Of a stretch of 64,000 bases of DNA, positions 49,861 to 59,341 are shown in pieces. The position numbers and the translations under genes were made by a program. The stretch spans positions 62,001-126,000 of the forward strand of contig CAVQLG010000016.1 in assembly GCA_963713275.1 (NCBI GenBank). The letters are read 5' to 3'. The notes beneath the pieces are model-generated. The model worked only from the letters and a program-made list of their open reading frames with translations. It was not told the DNA's origin and did not search any database. Source of the DNA: CAIWHR01 sp963713275 (GTDB lineage Bacteria > Pseudomonadota > Gammaproteobacteria > Burkholderiales > Casimicrobiaceae). Each line of letters opens with the position of its first letter. Position 1 is the stretch's first letter.

Positions 49861-50748
49861 GTGAGGGCCGATCGCATCCTGCGCTGCGGCGCGCACGCCC
49901 TCGATCTCGCGCGGCCGCGGATCATGGGCGTGCTCAACGTCACGCCGAACTCGTTCTCGGACGGCGGACGCTACTTCAATCCGGCGCGCGCGCTGGATCA
50001 CGCGCGCCGCATGGTCGGCGAAGGCGCGGACCTGGTCGACATCGGCGGTGAATCCACGCGTCCCGGGTCGCTGCCCGTCGACGAGGCGGAGGAGCTCGCG
50101 CGCGTGATCCCGCTGGTCGAGGCGCTCGCTGCTGAAGGTGTGGCGGTGTCCGTCGACACGCGCAAGCCGGGCGTGATGCGCGCGGCGCTGGCCGCCGGCG
50201 CCGCCATGGTCAACGACGTCTGCGCGCTCCGGGCCCCCGGCGCGATCGAGGCGCTGGCCGCGAGCGACGCCGGCGTGTGCCTGATGCACATGCAGGGCGA
50301 GCCGCGGACGATGCAGCACGCGCCCGCCTATGGCGACGTGGTCGCGGACGTGCGCGCTTTCCTGCTCGCGCGCGCGGCAGCGTGCGAGGCCGCCGGCATC
50401 GCGCGGGAGCGCATCGTCCTCGATCCGGGGTTTGGCTTCGGCAAGACGCTCGCGCACAATCTCGCCCTGCTCGCGCATCTCGACGCGCTGACCGCCGCGC
50501 CGTATCCGGTCCTGGTCGGGCTGTCGCGGAAGTCGTCCCTCGGGGAGATCACCGGCCGCCCCCCGGACGAGCGGCTGGCGGCGAGCCTGGCGGCCGCGCT
50601 CGCTGCGGTCTCCCGCGGGGCGGCGCTGCTGCGCGTACACGACGTCCGGGAGAGCGTGGATGCGCTCAAGGTCTGGCAGGCCGTCGACGCGGCGGCCCTG
50701 GGCGCAGGACGGCGCGGCGAGCAACTCGGGACCACGCCTTGCGCGTGA
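49861..50748 (+). CDS. folP: Dihydropteroate synthase
   Basis: A 295-aa folate pathway enzyme and sulfonamide target that joins p-aminobenzoate to the pterin diphosphate. MGVLNVTPNSFSDGGRYF and GADLVDIGGESTRPGS are the two diagnostic motifs; LDPGFGFGKTLAHNLALL and VLVGLSRKSSLGEITGR follow. GTG at 49861 is preferred since AGAGGA lies 8 bp upstream; an ATG at 49819 would add 14 basic residues. It lies 86 bp after ftsH and before glmM. Confidence 0.95.
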   Translation: MRADRILRCGAHALDLARPRIMGVLNVTPNSFSDGGRYFNPARALDHARRMVGEGADLVDIGGESTRPGSLPVDEAEELARVIPLVEALAAEGVAVSVDTRKPGVMRAALAAGAAMVNDVCALRAPGAIEALAASDAGVCLMHMQGEPRTMQHAPAYGDVVADVRAFLLARAAACEAAGIARERIVLDPGFGFGKTLAHNLALLAHLDALTAAPYPVLVGLSRKSSLGEITGRPPDERLAASLAAALAAVSRGAALLRVHDVRESVDALKVWQAVDAAALGAGRRGEQLGTTPCA

Positions 50749-50954
50749 ACGCTGGCAGGCGCACGCGAACCATGCGCAGCGTCTTCGGCCGCCGCTGCCG
50801 GCCTGCCGGGTTGACGGCAGGCTGTTCGCGCGATGACTGGCATGCAAGATGCATCCACGATCCCGGCGCGCCCCGCCGGGGCGACTTCGTCGCGCTTGCC
50901 CCTGTTGACAACCACCCGGCACTCGGGCCGAACCCTTCCATTTTGGTGACACGC
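50749..50954. other. folP-glmM intergenic segment
   Basis: About 206 bp with no gene. Its position suggests an internal promoter or leader for glmM, but no clear element was seen. The usual direct folP-glmM junction is looser here. Confidence 0.3.
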
Positions 50955-52313
50955 ATGAGCCATTCCCGCCAGTATTTCGGCACCGACGGCGTCCGCGGAC
51001 GCGTCGGTGAGCCCCCGATCACGCCCGAGATCGTCCTCAAGCTCGGCTGGGCTGCCGGGCGTGTGCTGGCCGCCGACACACTGCGCGCGGGCAAGCGCCC
51101 CGGCGTGCTGATCGGCAAGGACACGCGCATCTCCGGCTATCTGCTGGAGGCGGCGCTCGAAGCCGGGTTCTCCGCCGCGGGGGTCGACGTCTACCTCTCG
51201 GGGCCGCTGCCCACGCCCGCAGTCGCGTACCTCACCCGGGCGCTGCGGCTGTCCGCTGGCGTCGTGATCAGCGCGTCCCACAACCCCTACGACGACAACG
51301 GCATCAAGTTCTTCTCGGGCGACGGCAGCAAGCTACCCGATGTCGTCGAACTGGCGATCGAGGAGCGCATGCACGAGCCGCTGACCTGCGCGCCCTCGGC
51401 CGAACTCGGCAAGGCGCGCCGGCTGTCCGACGCGCCGGGCCGCTACATCGAGTTCTGCAAGAGCACGTTCCCCAACGAGCTCGACCTTCGCGGCTGGCGC
51501 CTCGTCGTCGACTGCGCGCACGGCGCGGGGTATCACGTCGCGCCGCCCGTGTTCCACGAGCTGGGAGCCGACGTGGTTGCCATCGGCAACGAGCCCGACG
51601 GACTCAACATCAACGCCGGAGTGGGCGCGACGAATCCCGAGTGTTTGCGCCGCGCGGTGGTCGAGCACCGGGCGGACCTCGGCATCGCCCTCGACGGCGA
51701 CGGCGACCGCCTGCTGATGGTCGACCGCGACGGGCGGGCGTACGACGGCGATCAGCTGCTCTACGTGATCGCGATGGACTACCGGCGCCGCGGCGCGCTG
51801 GTGGGCGGCGTGATCGGCACGCTGATGACCAATCTCGGCTTCGAGAAGGCGTTGGCCGCGCAGGGCATCGTGCTCGAACGCGCCCGGGTTGGCGACCGCT
51901 ACGTGCTCGAACGCCTCACCGAGAAGGGCTGGCTGCTGGGCGGCGAGAATTCCGGGCACCTCCTCTGCCTCGACAAGCACACGACCGGCGACGCGATCGT
52001 CGCCGCGCTGGCGGTGCTGCGCGCGCTGATCGAGCAGCGCAAGACGCTTGCCGAGGCGGCGGGTCCGGTGCAACTCTACCCGCAGCGCCTGATCAACGTT
52101 CCGGTTGCGAAGGGATGGGACTGGGCCCGCAGCGAGGCTGTGCGCGTCGCCGAACGTTCGGCGAGCGCGTCGCTCGGAGACACGGGGCGCGTACTGTTGC
52201 GGCCCTCCGGCACCGAGCCGGTGTTGCGGGTGATGGTGGAGGCGTGCGAGCGCGAGAGCGCCGACCTGCACGCGGAAGCACTCGCGCGCGCGATCGCCGA
52301 AGCCGCCACCTGA
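50955..52313 (+). CDS. glmM: Phosphoglucosamine mutase
   Basis: A 452-aa enzyme converting glucosamine-6-phosphate to glucosamine-1-phosphate for UDP-GlcNAc. RQYFGTDGVRGRVGE is the N-terminus, and the phosphoserine loop is ISASHNPYDDNG (Ser108). The metal loop is ALDGDGDRLLMVD, the sugar loop GGENSGHLLC and the phosphate-binding loop RPSGTEPVLRVMVE. ATG at 50955; normal length. Confidence 0.97.
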   Translation: MSHSRQYFGTDGVRGRVGEPPITPEIVLKLGWAAGRVLAADTLRAGKRPGVLIGKDTRISGYLLEAALEAGFSAAGVDVYLSGPLPTPAVAYLTRALRLSAGVVISASHNPYDDNGIKFFSGDGSKLPDVVELAIEERMHEPLTCAPSAELGKARRLSDAPGRYIEFCKSTFPNELDLRGWRLVVDCAHGAGYHVAPPVFHELGADVVAIGNEPDGLNINAGVGATNPECLRRAVVEHRADLGIALDGDGDRLLMVDRDGRAYDGDQLLYVIAMDYRRRGALVGGVIGTLMTNLGFEKALAAQGIVLERARVGDRYVLERLTEKGWLLGGENSGHLLCLDKHTTGDAIVAALAVLRALIEQRKTLAEAAGPVQLYPQRLINVPVAKGWDWARSEAVRVAERSASASLGDTGRVLLRPSGTEPVLRVMVEACERESADLHAEALARAIAEAAT

Positions 52314-52373
52314 CGCGTCGGCGCAAGCCGGCGCGCCCGCGGCGCAGGCGGACGCTTGCGGGCTTGCCTCGCC

Positions 52374-52385
52374 TATAATCCGGCC
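52374..52385 (+). promoter_or_regulatory. -10 element directly before relA
   Basis: A consensus TATAAT (52374-52379) ends only 6 nt before the relA ATG (52386). Transcription would start at or next to the A of the start codon, giving a leaderless mRNA. No good -35 is seen at 17 bp; TTGCGG lies at only 12 bp. Confidence 0.45.
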
Positions 52386-54608
52386 ATGGTCGCTGTCGTC
52401 CACGCCGCGCCGAAGACCGCAGCCCCCGAGGCCATCGCGGCATGGCTCGACGGCCTCGCCGGCAGCTATCCACAGGACGACATCGCCGGCATCCGGGCCG
52501 CATTCGAATACGCGCGAGAGCGCTGCGCTGAGGCGGCCGGGCGCGACGGCGAGCGCCTGATCGACCGCGCGATGGGGGCGGCCACGATCCTGGCCGGACT
52601 CGGGCTCGACGCCGGCGCCGTGCGCGCAGCGCTCTTGACCGGCTTGCCGGCGGCCGGGGCCTTCGACGCCGCCGCAGTGACCGGCGCCTTCGGTGCCGAT
52701 GTCGCCGCTCTGGTCCCGGGTGTTGCCAGGATGGACGACATCCGCGCGCTGCCGGCGACCGGCAGCGCCGACGACCGGGCCGCGCAGGCCGAACGGCTGC
52801 GCAAGATGCTGCTCGCGATGGTCGAGGACTTCCGGGTGGTCCTGATCAAGCTCGCCGAGCGAACGCAGGCACTGCGCTTCCTGATGACGCGCGGGGAGGA
52901 GGCGCGGCCGTTGCGCGAGCGCACCGCGCGCGAGGTGCTCGACCTGTTCGCCCCGCTCGCCAACCGGCTCGGCGTGTGGCAGCTCAAATGGGAGCTCGAA
53001 GACCTGTCGCTGCGCGCACTCGAGCCCGAGGCGTACAAGGCGATCGCCCGCATGCTGGACGAGCGGCGGCTCGACCGCACCCGCTACATCGAGGAAGTCG
53101 TCGCGACGCTGAGGCGGGAGCTCGCGCAGGCGGGCATCCGCGGCGAGGTGACGGGCCGGCCCAAGCACATCTACAGCATCTGGAACAAGATGCGGCGCAA
53201 GCAGTCGGAAATCGACGCGCTCTACGACATCCGCGCCGTGCGGGTCCTGGTGAACGACGTGAAGGACTGCTACGCCGCGCTCGGCGTCGTCCACCAGCTG
53301 TGGACGCCCCTGCCGGACGAGTTCGACGACTACATCGCCAAGCCCAAGGCCAACGACTATCGTTCGCTGCACACCGCGGTCATCGGTCCCGAAGGCAAAC
53401 CGCTCGAAGTACAGATCCGCACCTTCGAAATGCACCAGCATTCCGAGTACGGTGTCGCTGCGCACTGGCGCTACAAGGAGGGCGGGCAGAAGGGAATGCG
53501 CCGCGATCCGGGGTTCGAGGACCGGATCGCGTGGCTGAGACAGGTGCTGGACTGGAAGGATGCCGTCGCCGACGCGTCCGAGTGGATGTCGGCGTTCAAG
53601 AGCAGCCTGTTCACCGGCACGATCTACGTGCTGACGCCGCAGGGTCGCGTCGTCGACCTCCCGCGCGGCGCGACGCCGGTCGACTTCGCATACGCCGTGC
53701 ACACCGATCTGGGCCACCGCTGCCGCGGCGCGCGCGTGGACGGCGCTCTGGTCCCGCTCAACCACGTGCTCGACAACGGCCAGCAGGTCGAGATCGTGAC
53801 GGCGAAGCAGGGCGGGCCGTCGCGCGACTGGCTCAATCCGGATCTGGGCTACGTGCACAGCCACCGGGCACGCTCCAAGGTCAGGCAGTGGTTCAAGGCG
53901 CAACAGCTCGCGGCGACGCTGGCGCAGGGCCGCGCCGTCGTCGAGCGCGAGCTGCAGCGGGCCGGCGCGACGGCGGTGAATCTCGACGTGGTCGCCGCCA
54001 AGGCCGGGATGCCCAGGGCCGACGATCTGTTCGCGGCCGTCGCGCGCGACGAAGTCAACATGCGTCAGTTGCAGACGGCGATCCGCGCCGTCACCGCGCC
54101 GGACGCGCCTCAGCCCGCCGCGCCGGGGCTGGAGCAGGTCGCCCGGGCAAGCCGCGCCGAAGGGGCGGGCAGCGGGATCATGATTCACGGCGTCGATCGG
54201 CTGCTGACGCACCTCGCCCGCTGCTGCAAGCCCGCGCCGCCGGACGGAATCGTCGGTTTCGTCACCCGCGGCAAGGGGGTGAGCATCCATCGGCGCTCCT
54301 GCGCTGCCGTCGTCCGGATGCGGGAACGCGAGCCCGAGCGGGTCATCGCCGCGGATTGGGGCGCCGCGCGCGACGAGGTCTTTCCGGTCGACGTCGTGCT
54401 GGAGGCGATGGACCGGCAGGGGCTGCTGCGCGATGTCACCGAGGTGTTCGCCCGCGAGCGGGTGAACGTCACGGCGGCGAATACGCTGACACGCCACCAG
54501 CACGTGCGCATGGCGTTCACGCTGGAGGTGAAGGGCCTCGACGTACTGCAGCGCGCGCTGGCGCTGGTCCGCGACGTGCCCGGCGTGCTCGCGGCGGGGC
54601 GGCGCTGA
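52386..54608 (+). CDS. relA: GTP pyrophosphokinase RelA (ppGpp synthetase)
   Basis: A 740-aa stringent-response enzyme. The N-terminal pseudo-hydrolase region (residues ~20-170) lacks the HD signature (LLTGLPAAGAFD at the expected place), so the hydrolase is inactive. The synthetase domain has IYSIWNKMRRKQSEIDALYD, EFDDYIAKPKANDYRSLHTA with the EFDD form typical of RelA, and HSEYGVAAHWRYKE. A TGS domain (VYVLTPQGRVVDLPRGATP) and a C-terminal zinc-finger and ACT region follow (LARCCKPAPPDGIVGFVTRG). The ATG is immediately preceded by a -10-like element. Confidence 0.95.
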   Translation: MVAVVHAAPKTAAPEAIAAWLDGLAGSYPQDDIAGIRAAFEYARERCAEAAGRDGERLIDRAMGAATILAGLGLDAGAVRAALLTGLPAAGAFDAAAVTGAFGADVAALVPGVARMDDIRALPATGSADDRAAQAERLRKMLLAMVEDFRVVLIKLAERTQALRFLMTRGEEARPLRERTAREVLDLFAPLANRLGVWQLKWELEDLSLRALEPEAYKAIARMLDERRLDRTRYIEEVVATLRRELAQAGIRGEVTGRPKHIYSIWNKMRRKQSEIDALYDIRAVRVLVNDVKDCYAALGVVHQLWTPLPDEFDDYIAKPKANDYRSLHTAVIGPEGKPLEVQIRTFEMHQHSEYGVAAHWRYKEGGQKGMRRDPGFEDRIAWLRQVLDWKDAVADASEWMSAFKSSLFTGTIYVLTPQGRVVDLPRGATPVDFAYAVHTDLGHRCRGARVDGALVPLNHVLDNGQQVEIVTAKQGGPSRDWLNPDLGYVHSHRARSKVRQWFKAQQLAATLAQGRAVVERELQRAGATAVNLDVVAAKAGMPRADDLFAAVARDEVNMRQLQTAIRAVTAPDAPQPAAPGLEQVARASRAEGAGSGIMIHGVDRLLTHLARCCKPAPPDGIVGFVTRGKGVSIHRRSCAAVVRMREREPERVIAADWGAARDEVFPVDVVLEAMDRQGLLRDVTEVFARERVNVTAANTLTRHQHVRMAFTLEVKGLDVLQRALALVRDVPGVLAAGRR

Positions 54609-54677
54609 GCGCCGCCGGCCGCGACACTGCCGCCTGGCACGAAGCCGAGTCAGTGCGCAGCGGCGGGGTGTTCCCGC

Positions 54678-56426
54678 CTACGGCGGCACGCAACCGATTA
54701 CGCCGAGATCGCCGCGCCCCTCCGCAATGTACCCCTGCCCGACCATTGCGTTGCGCACGGCGAGGCTCGTCGTATAGCGGTGGTTGGGCGCACCCGTGCG
54801 TCCGCCGTTGTACAGGCGGAATAGCGGCGCGGTTCCGGCGCCGCAGCTGCCATCGGCGTCCGGCTCGATCAGAGCAAACACCTCCGCCTCGAACTGCCAG
54901 TCGCGGTTGGCCTTCACGTCAGCACACTCGGCAGTGAACGGGGTGTAGAAATGGGAGCTCTTGGGCGCGAACGCGGTCGTGAAGAAGCGGCACACGCTTG
55001 AGGCGTCCCGGGCGCCCAGCCGATAGGCATCGAACGTATGGCCGGTGCGCGCCCAGCCCGTGAACACGCCCGCGTCCAACGCGGCGATCTCGTCGGCGTG
55101 GGCGGTGATGAAGTAATGCCCGAACTGCTCGTGGAAGTATTCGACGACGGCGACCGCAGCGCGGCTGCCGTCGCCAATCGTGAAGGTCTGTGCGACCTGC
55201 GGCGCCGGCTGGTAGGTGGCGTCTCCGGCCTGGTTGGCCAGGATCGTGCAGACCCCCGTGGCAGCGGCGGTGACCGTGTTGCCGATGACCGTGCAGACGG
55301 ATGGCGTCTTGCTGCTGAAGGTGACGGCCAACCCGGACGTTGCGGTGGCGGTGACGGTGCCGCGGGTACCCACGATGACCTCGGGCGCCGCGCCGAAAGC
55401 GATCGTCTGGTCGCGGCGCATGTCGGCAACGAAGTCCACCTTGACGTTGGTTGCGGACCAGGCGACCGAGAACTCCTGCGCCGCACCCCACGCCGCGCCC
55501 TCGGCACGCACGCTGACGCTGCCCGCGCCGCCGGCAAGGGGAATGGCGTAACCACCCGAGGCGGACGTGATCGCGTAGTTGCCCTGACTGGTGCTGACGG
55601 TCACGCCGGGGATTCCCTCGCCGACGCTGTAGAACCCGTCGTGGTCGCGGTCGCGATAGGCGACGCCGACGACGAAGAGGTGGCCGCCACGGCGACCAAA
55701 GTTCTCGGTGACCACCCGTGGGCCGACCGCGGTGTGCGACGACGTTTCGCTGACGATGCCGATGCCGATTTCCGAGTAGACGGGGCCGGAAGCGGAGAAG
55801 TTCATGATGTTCATGCGATGACCAAGGCTTGGCACTCCCCAGTCCGCATTGAATCCCGCGTGCCCGTGGAAGACGCTCTGCGCATAGGCGAAGACGTTCT
55901 CGGCGGCAGCACTCCACGCCGTGTAGCCCGCCGCATTGATGCGCTGGGCCATGCTGGAGCCGTCGCTGCCGGTGTGGCCCTGAAAGCCGCGGGCGACCAT
56001 GTCCTGGCTGTGGCGGCGTGCGGCAGCGATGAGATCGGGGTTGAAGGCCAGCGGGGGGCGCGCCGGATAGCTGGCGAACTGCGCGGCCATCTCGTCGAGG
56101 TCCACCCGGAAGTACGCGTAGGCGTCCAGGACGTCGGCGTCGGTGGTCGTGCGAAGGCGCACCCCCTCCAGCGGCGGGTTCGCGCGGGCCCGGTTGATGA
56201 GTTCGAGCAGGAATTGCTCTTCCGCGCTCGGTTCGCCGTGATCGTACGGGCCGACGTCGGCGTGACCGGCCTTTTGTTCGGGTGCCGTCGCCCAGATCGC
56301 CGGCGGATCGAGGGTGGGCGACCTGGGAGGCGACGCGGACGCGGCGAGCGGCGCAAGCGCGATCCAGAACGCGATCGCCAGCGAGGCTGCCGGACGGGCA
56401 CGACCCTGGGCGGGGATGGGGCGCAT
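54678..56426 (-). CDS. Secreted CAP/SCP-domain protein with SdrD-like, Ig-like and DUF5648 modules
   Basis: A 582-aa exported protein with a signal peptide (ARPAASLAIAFWIALAPLAA). Residues ~60-235 form a CAP/SCP domain: EEQFLLELINRARANPPLEG, LIAAARRHSQDMVARGFQGH and GHRMNIMNFSASGPVYSEIG. Then an SdrD B-like segment (YRDRDHDGFYSVGEGIPGVT), an Ig-like repeat (QTIAFGAAPEVIVGTRGTVT) and, from ~residue 405, a DUF5648 lectin-like domain with EYFHEQFGHYFITAHADEIA and NHRYTTSLAVRNAMVGQGYI. Substrate or partner unknown; probably surface or secreted. The ATG at 56426 starts the signal peptide. Confidence 0.85.
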   Translation of the reverse strand: MRPIPAQGRARPAASLAIAFWIALAPLAASASPPRSPTLDPPAIWATAPEQKAGHADVGPYDHGEPSAEEQFLLELINRARANPPLEGVRLRTTTDADVLDAYAYFRVDLDEMAAQFASYPARPPLAFNPDLIAAARRHSQDMVARGFQGHTGSDGSSMAQRINAAGYTAWSAAAENVFAYAQSVFHGHAGFNADWGVPSLGHRMNIMNFSASGPVYSEIGIGIVSETSSHTAVGPRVVTENFGRRGGHLFVVGVAYRDRDHDGFYSVGEGIPGVTVSTSQGNYAITSASGGYAIPLAGGAGSVSVRAEGAAWGAAQEFSVAWSATNVKVDFVADMRRDQTIAFGAAPEVIVGTRGTVTATATSGLAVTFSSKTPSVCTVIGNTVTAAATGVCTILANQAGDATYQPAPQVAQTFTIGDGSRAAVAVVEYFHEQFGHYFITAHADEIAALDAGVFTGWARTGHTFDAYRLGARDASSVCRFFTTAFAPKSSHFYTPFTAECADVKANRDWQFEAEVFALIEPDADGSCGAGTAPLFRLYNGGRTGAPNHRYTTSLAVRNAMVGQGYIAEGRGDLGVIGCVPP

Positions 56427-56608
56427 CGATTGCTCCGACAGGAAGGTATCGAAACCACGGATCAAGCAGGGGCGTTGCGCCGAACGGGGGCCGCAGCCAC
56501 GGTCGTCCCAGGACTGCGCCCGCTCCCGCCGCGTTGCGACGCGGCGCGGTCGGCGGTCCGATGCAGCGGGGTTTGCGTGGACGGCCACGGTTCGCTCCGG
56601 CCGCGGCG

Positions 56609-57700
56609 TCAACGGTCGATCCGGTGGCGCTCCACGACGTCTTCGTCGATCTCGATGCCGAGGCCCGGGCGGTCCGACACGTCGATCTTGCCGCCCACCG
56701 GACGGAAGTTCGGCCGGATGAAGTCGTGCGCCAACGGTGCGGTGTTGATCTCGATCTCGTCGCTGTGCGGGTTCGCCAGCACGAAATGCGCCGTCGCGGC
56801 GACGCCGGGTCCGTAGTAGAACGAGTGGGTGATCAGCGGCAGGTTCCACGCTTCGGCCATCCCCAGGATCTTGCGGCAGGGCAGGAGCCCGCCCGACTTG
56901 ATGACGTCGGGCTGCAGGAGGTCGACGGCGTCCTTTTCGAGCAGGCTCTTGAAGCCGAAGTGCGTGTATTCGTTCTCGCCGGCCGCGATCTCGATGTTGG
57001 AGCGCTCGCGCACGAACCGCAACCCATCGTAGTCGTCCATCGGGTGCACGGGCTCCTCGAGCCAGCGCACGCCGTGCTCTTCCATCCGCCGGGCCATCGC
57101 AACCGCCTCGCGCGGCGTCCAGCAGCCGTTGACGTCCACCGCCAGGTCGACGCCGGGGCCGATCGCGCGCCGGGTGAGCGCGACCGATTCGATGTCCCGC
57201 TGGTGCAGCTTCACCAGGTGGTAGCCTTCGCCGGCCATCGCGGCGGCGTCCGCCGCCGCGTCCTCGGCGCGTTCGTAGGGCGGCAGGCTCGCGTACGCGC
57301 GGATCCGATCCCAACACGCGCCGCCCAGGAGCTTGTACACCGGCTGGCCGCAGGACTTGCCGAGGATGTCCCAGAGGGCGACTTCGACGCCGCTGATCGC
57401 GTTGACGACCATTCCCTTGCGCCCGTAGCGGAAGGTCGCGAAGTACATCCTGCGCCACAGGGTCTCGATGCGCGTGGGGTCGGCGCCCAGCAGCCGCGGG
57501 CGCAGCGCTTCGTTGATGAAGGTCGCGACCGCCCGGGGCGTTAAGCGGAACGCCTCGCCCAGCCCGACGATGCCCTCGTCGGTGTGGACCTTGACCAGGA
57601 CGTGCCCGTCGCTCTCGGGGTTGAGTCCGGTCGTCGAGCGCGCGAACTTCAACGCCTGCGGGATGGAGAGCGGGATGGCCTCGACGTCGGTGATTCTCAT
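56609..57700 (-). CDS. Enolase-superfamily (mandelate racemase/muconate lactonizing) enzyme
   Basis: A 363-aa sugar-acid dehydratase, racemase or cycloisomerase type enzyme. Metal ligands are Asp189 (VDVNGCW), Glu215 (LEEPVHP) and Glu242 (AAGENEYTHFG). The general-base helix carries Lys164 in VKLH, where the usual KxK reads K-L-H, and a late His292 is in LITHSFYYG. This mandelate-racemase-like pattern does not define the substrate. It lies 173 bp after livF on the same strand and may be the last gene of the Liv operon, which suggests it acts on an imported compound. Confidence 0.85.
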   Translation of the reverse strand: MRITDVEAIPLSIPQALKFARSTTGLNPESDGHVLVKVHTDEGIVGLGEAFRLTPRAVATFINEALRPRLLGADPTRIETLWRRMYFATFRYGRKGMVVNAISGVEVALWDILGKSCGQPVYKLLGGACWDRIRAYASLPPYERAEDAAADAAAMAGEGYHLVKLHQRDIESVALTRRAIGPGVDLAVDVNGCWTPREAVAMARRMEEHGVRWLEEPVHPMDDYDGLRFVRERSNIEIAAGENEYTHFGFKSLLEKDAVDLLQPDVIKSGGLLPCRKILGMAEAWNLPLITHSFYYGPGVAATAHFVLANPHSDEIEINTAPLAHDFIRPNFRPVGGKIDVSDRPGLGIEIDEDVVERHRIDR

Positions 57701-57873
57701 GGCGTGCGACCCCTTCGAAACGCGGCGATGCCGCGGTCATTGATTGCGTGGCAGCAGCACCATTCTACCGGTCGCGGACGCCCGATCGACGCCGGGCGTC
57801 CGGGCCCTCGGGTCGGCGGGGTCGGCGGGGTCGGCGGGTCCGCGGATCGCACTCGTGACCGCTTCGAAGTCGC

Positions 57874-58585
57874 TCAAACACCGAGATAGCGATGCTTGGC
57901 CAACGCATCCGCCAGCAGCGCGGCGGGCGGGCCCTCCCACGTGACGCGGCCTTTCTCCAGCACGCAGGCGCGATCGGCGAGCGGCGCCAGCTCGGCGAGG
58001 TTCTTGTCGATGAGGAGCAACGACTGCCCCTCGGCGCGCAGCGCCCCGAAGGCACTTCCAGATCTCGGCGCGGACGAGCGGCGCCAGCCCTTCGGTCGCC
58101 TCGTCGAGGATCAGCAGCTGCGGGTTGGTCATCAGCGCCCGGCCGACAGCGAGCATCTGCTGCTCGCCCCCGGACAGCGTGTTCGCAAACTGGCCCTGGC
58201 GTGCCGCGAGGGCGGGGAACAGTCGCAGCACGCGCGCGAGCGTCCACGCTGTCCGTCCGTCCTTCGCCGGCCGGGCGGTCGCCACGAGATTCTCGCGCAC
58301 GGTCAGCGCGGGAAACACCTGGCGGCCCTCGGGAACGAGCCCCACGCCGGAGCGCGCAATGCGGAACGACGGCCAGTCCTGCACCGGAACGCCGTCGAGC
58401 ACGACGCGCCCGCGCGCCACGCGCGCGAGACCGATGATGGACCGCACGGCGGTCGTCTTGCCCATGCCGTTGCGGCCGAGCAGTGCCAGCGCTTCGCCGT
58501 GGCGAATCGCAAACGAAACGCCGAACAGCGCCTGGCTCGCGCCGTAGAAGGTCTCGATCGCCTCGACCGCGAGCAGCGCCGTCAT
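57874..58585 (-). CDS. livF: Branched-chain amino acid-type ABC transporter ATPase LivF (one frameshift)
   Basis: An ATPase subunit. LLGRNGMGKTTAVRSIIGLA is the Walker A region, NTLSGGEQQMLAVGRALMTN the signature and LLILDEATEGLAPLVRAEIW Walker B. After IWKCLR the frame shifts by one base at a GGGG run (about 58,044-58,052). The continuation LRAEGQSLLLIDKNLAELAP lies in the next frame and ends DALAKHRYLGV, stop 57,874. The repaired protein is 236 aa, exactly typical. The ATG at 58585 follows the livG stop by 2 bp. Confidence 0.88.
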
Positions 58586-58587
58586 CG

Positions 58588-59337
58588 TCAGTCGCCCTGC
58601 GCGCCGAGGTACGCTTCGCGCACGCCGGCGTCGTCGCGGATCGCCTGCGGTGAGCCGGTGGCGATGACCCGACCGTAGACCAGTACCGACACCCGGTCGG
58701 CGAGCGAGAACACCGCGTCGATGTCGTGCTCGACCAACACAATGGTGAGTTCGCGCTTGAGCGAACGCAAGAGCGCGATCATGCGCGCCGAGTCCTCGTG
58801 ACCCATGCCCGCCAGCGGCTCGTCCAGGAGCAGCATCCGCGGCGCGAGGGCGAGGGCCACGGCCAGCTCGAGCTGCCGGTGTTCGCCGTGGGACAGGTCG
58901 CTGCAGCGCGCGTCGGCGACCGGGGCGAGCCCGGCGCGCGCGAGGAACGAGCGCGCCGGCTCGCGCAGTGAGGCCTCCCGGCGGGCATCGCCGAAGAAGC
59001 GGAAGGAAGAGCCGCTCCTCGCCTGCACCGCCATCGCGACGTTGTCGAGCGCGCTCATCTCCCCCAGCAGCGTCGTGATCTGGAACGAGCGGCCGAGGCC
59101 CAGCCGGGTGCGCCGCCACGTCGCCAGCCGCGTGATGTCGTGGCCCTGAAACAGGATCGTCCCGTGATCCGGCGCGAGCTCGCCGGTGAGCTGCGCGATC
59201 AGCGTCGTCTTGCCCGCGCCGTTGGGGCCGATGACCGCGTGCAACTCGCCTTCCTCGATCGCGAGCGAGACCTCGTCGGTCGCCTTGACTGCGCCGAACG
59301 ACTTCGCGAGGCGCACGGTTTCGAGCAGCGTGGCCAT
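58588..59337 (-). CDS. livG: Branched-chain amino acid-type ABC transporter ATPase LivG
   Basis: A 249-aa ATPase. VIGPNGAGKTTLIAQLTGEL is the Walker A region, GLGRSFQITTLLGEMSALDN the Q-loop area, DLSHGEHRQLELAVALALAP the signature and MLLLDEPLAGMGHEDSARM Walker B, followed by VLVEHDIDAVFSLADRVSVL. It works with LivF on the cytoplasmic face of LivHM. Separated from livM by 4 bp. Confidence 0.95.
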   Translation of the reverse strand: MATLLETVRLAKSFGAVKATDEVSLAIEEGELHAVIGPNGAGKTTLIAQLTGELAPDHGTILFQGHDITRLATWRRTRLGLGRSFQITTLLGEMSALDNVAMAVQARSGSSFRFFGDARREASLREPARSFLARAGLAPVADARCSDLSHGEHRQLELAVALALAPRMLLLDEPLAGMGHEDSARMIALLRSLKRELTIVLVEHDIDAVFSLADRVSVLVYGRVIATGSPQAIRDDAGVREAYLGAQGD

Positions 59338-59341
59338 CGCC

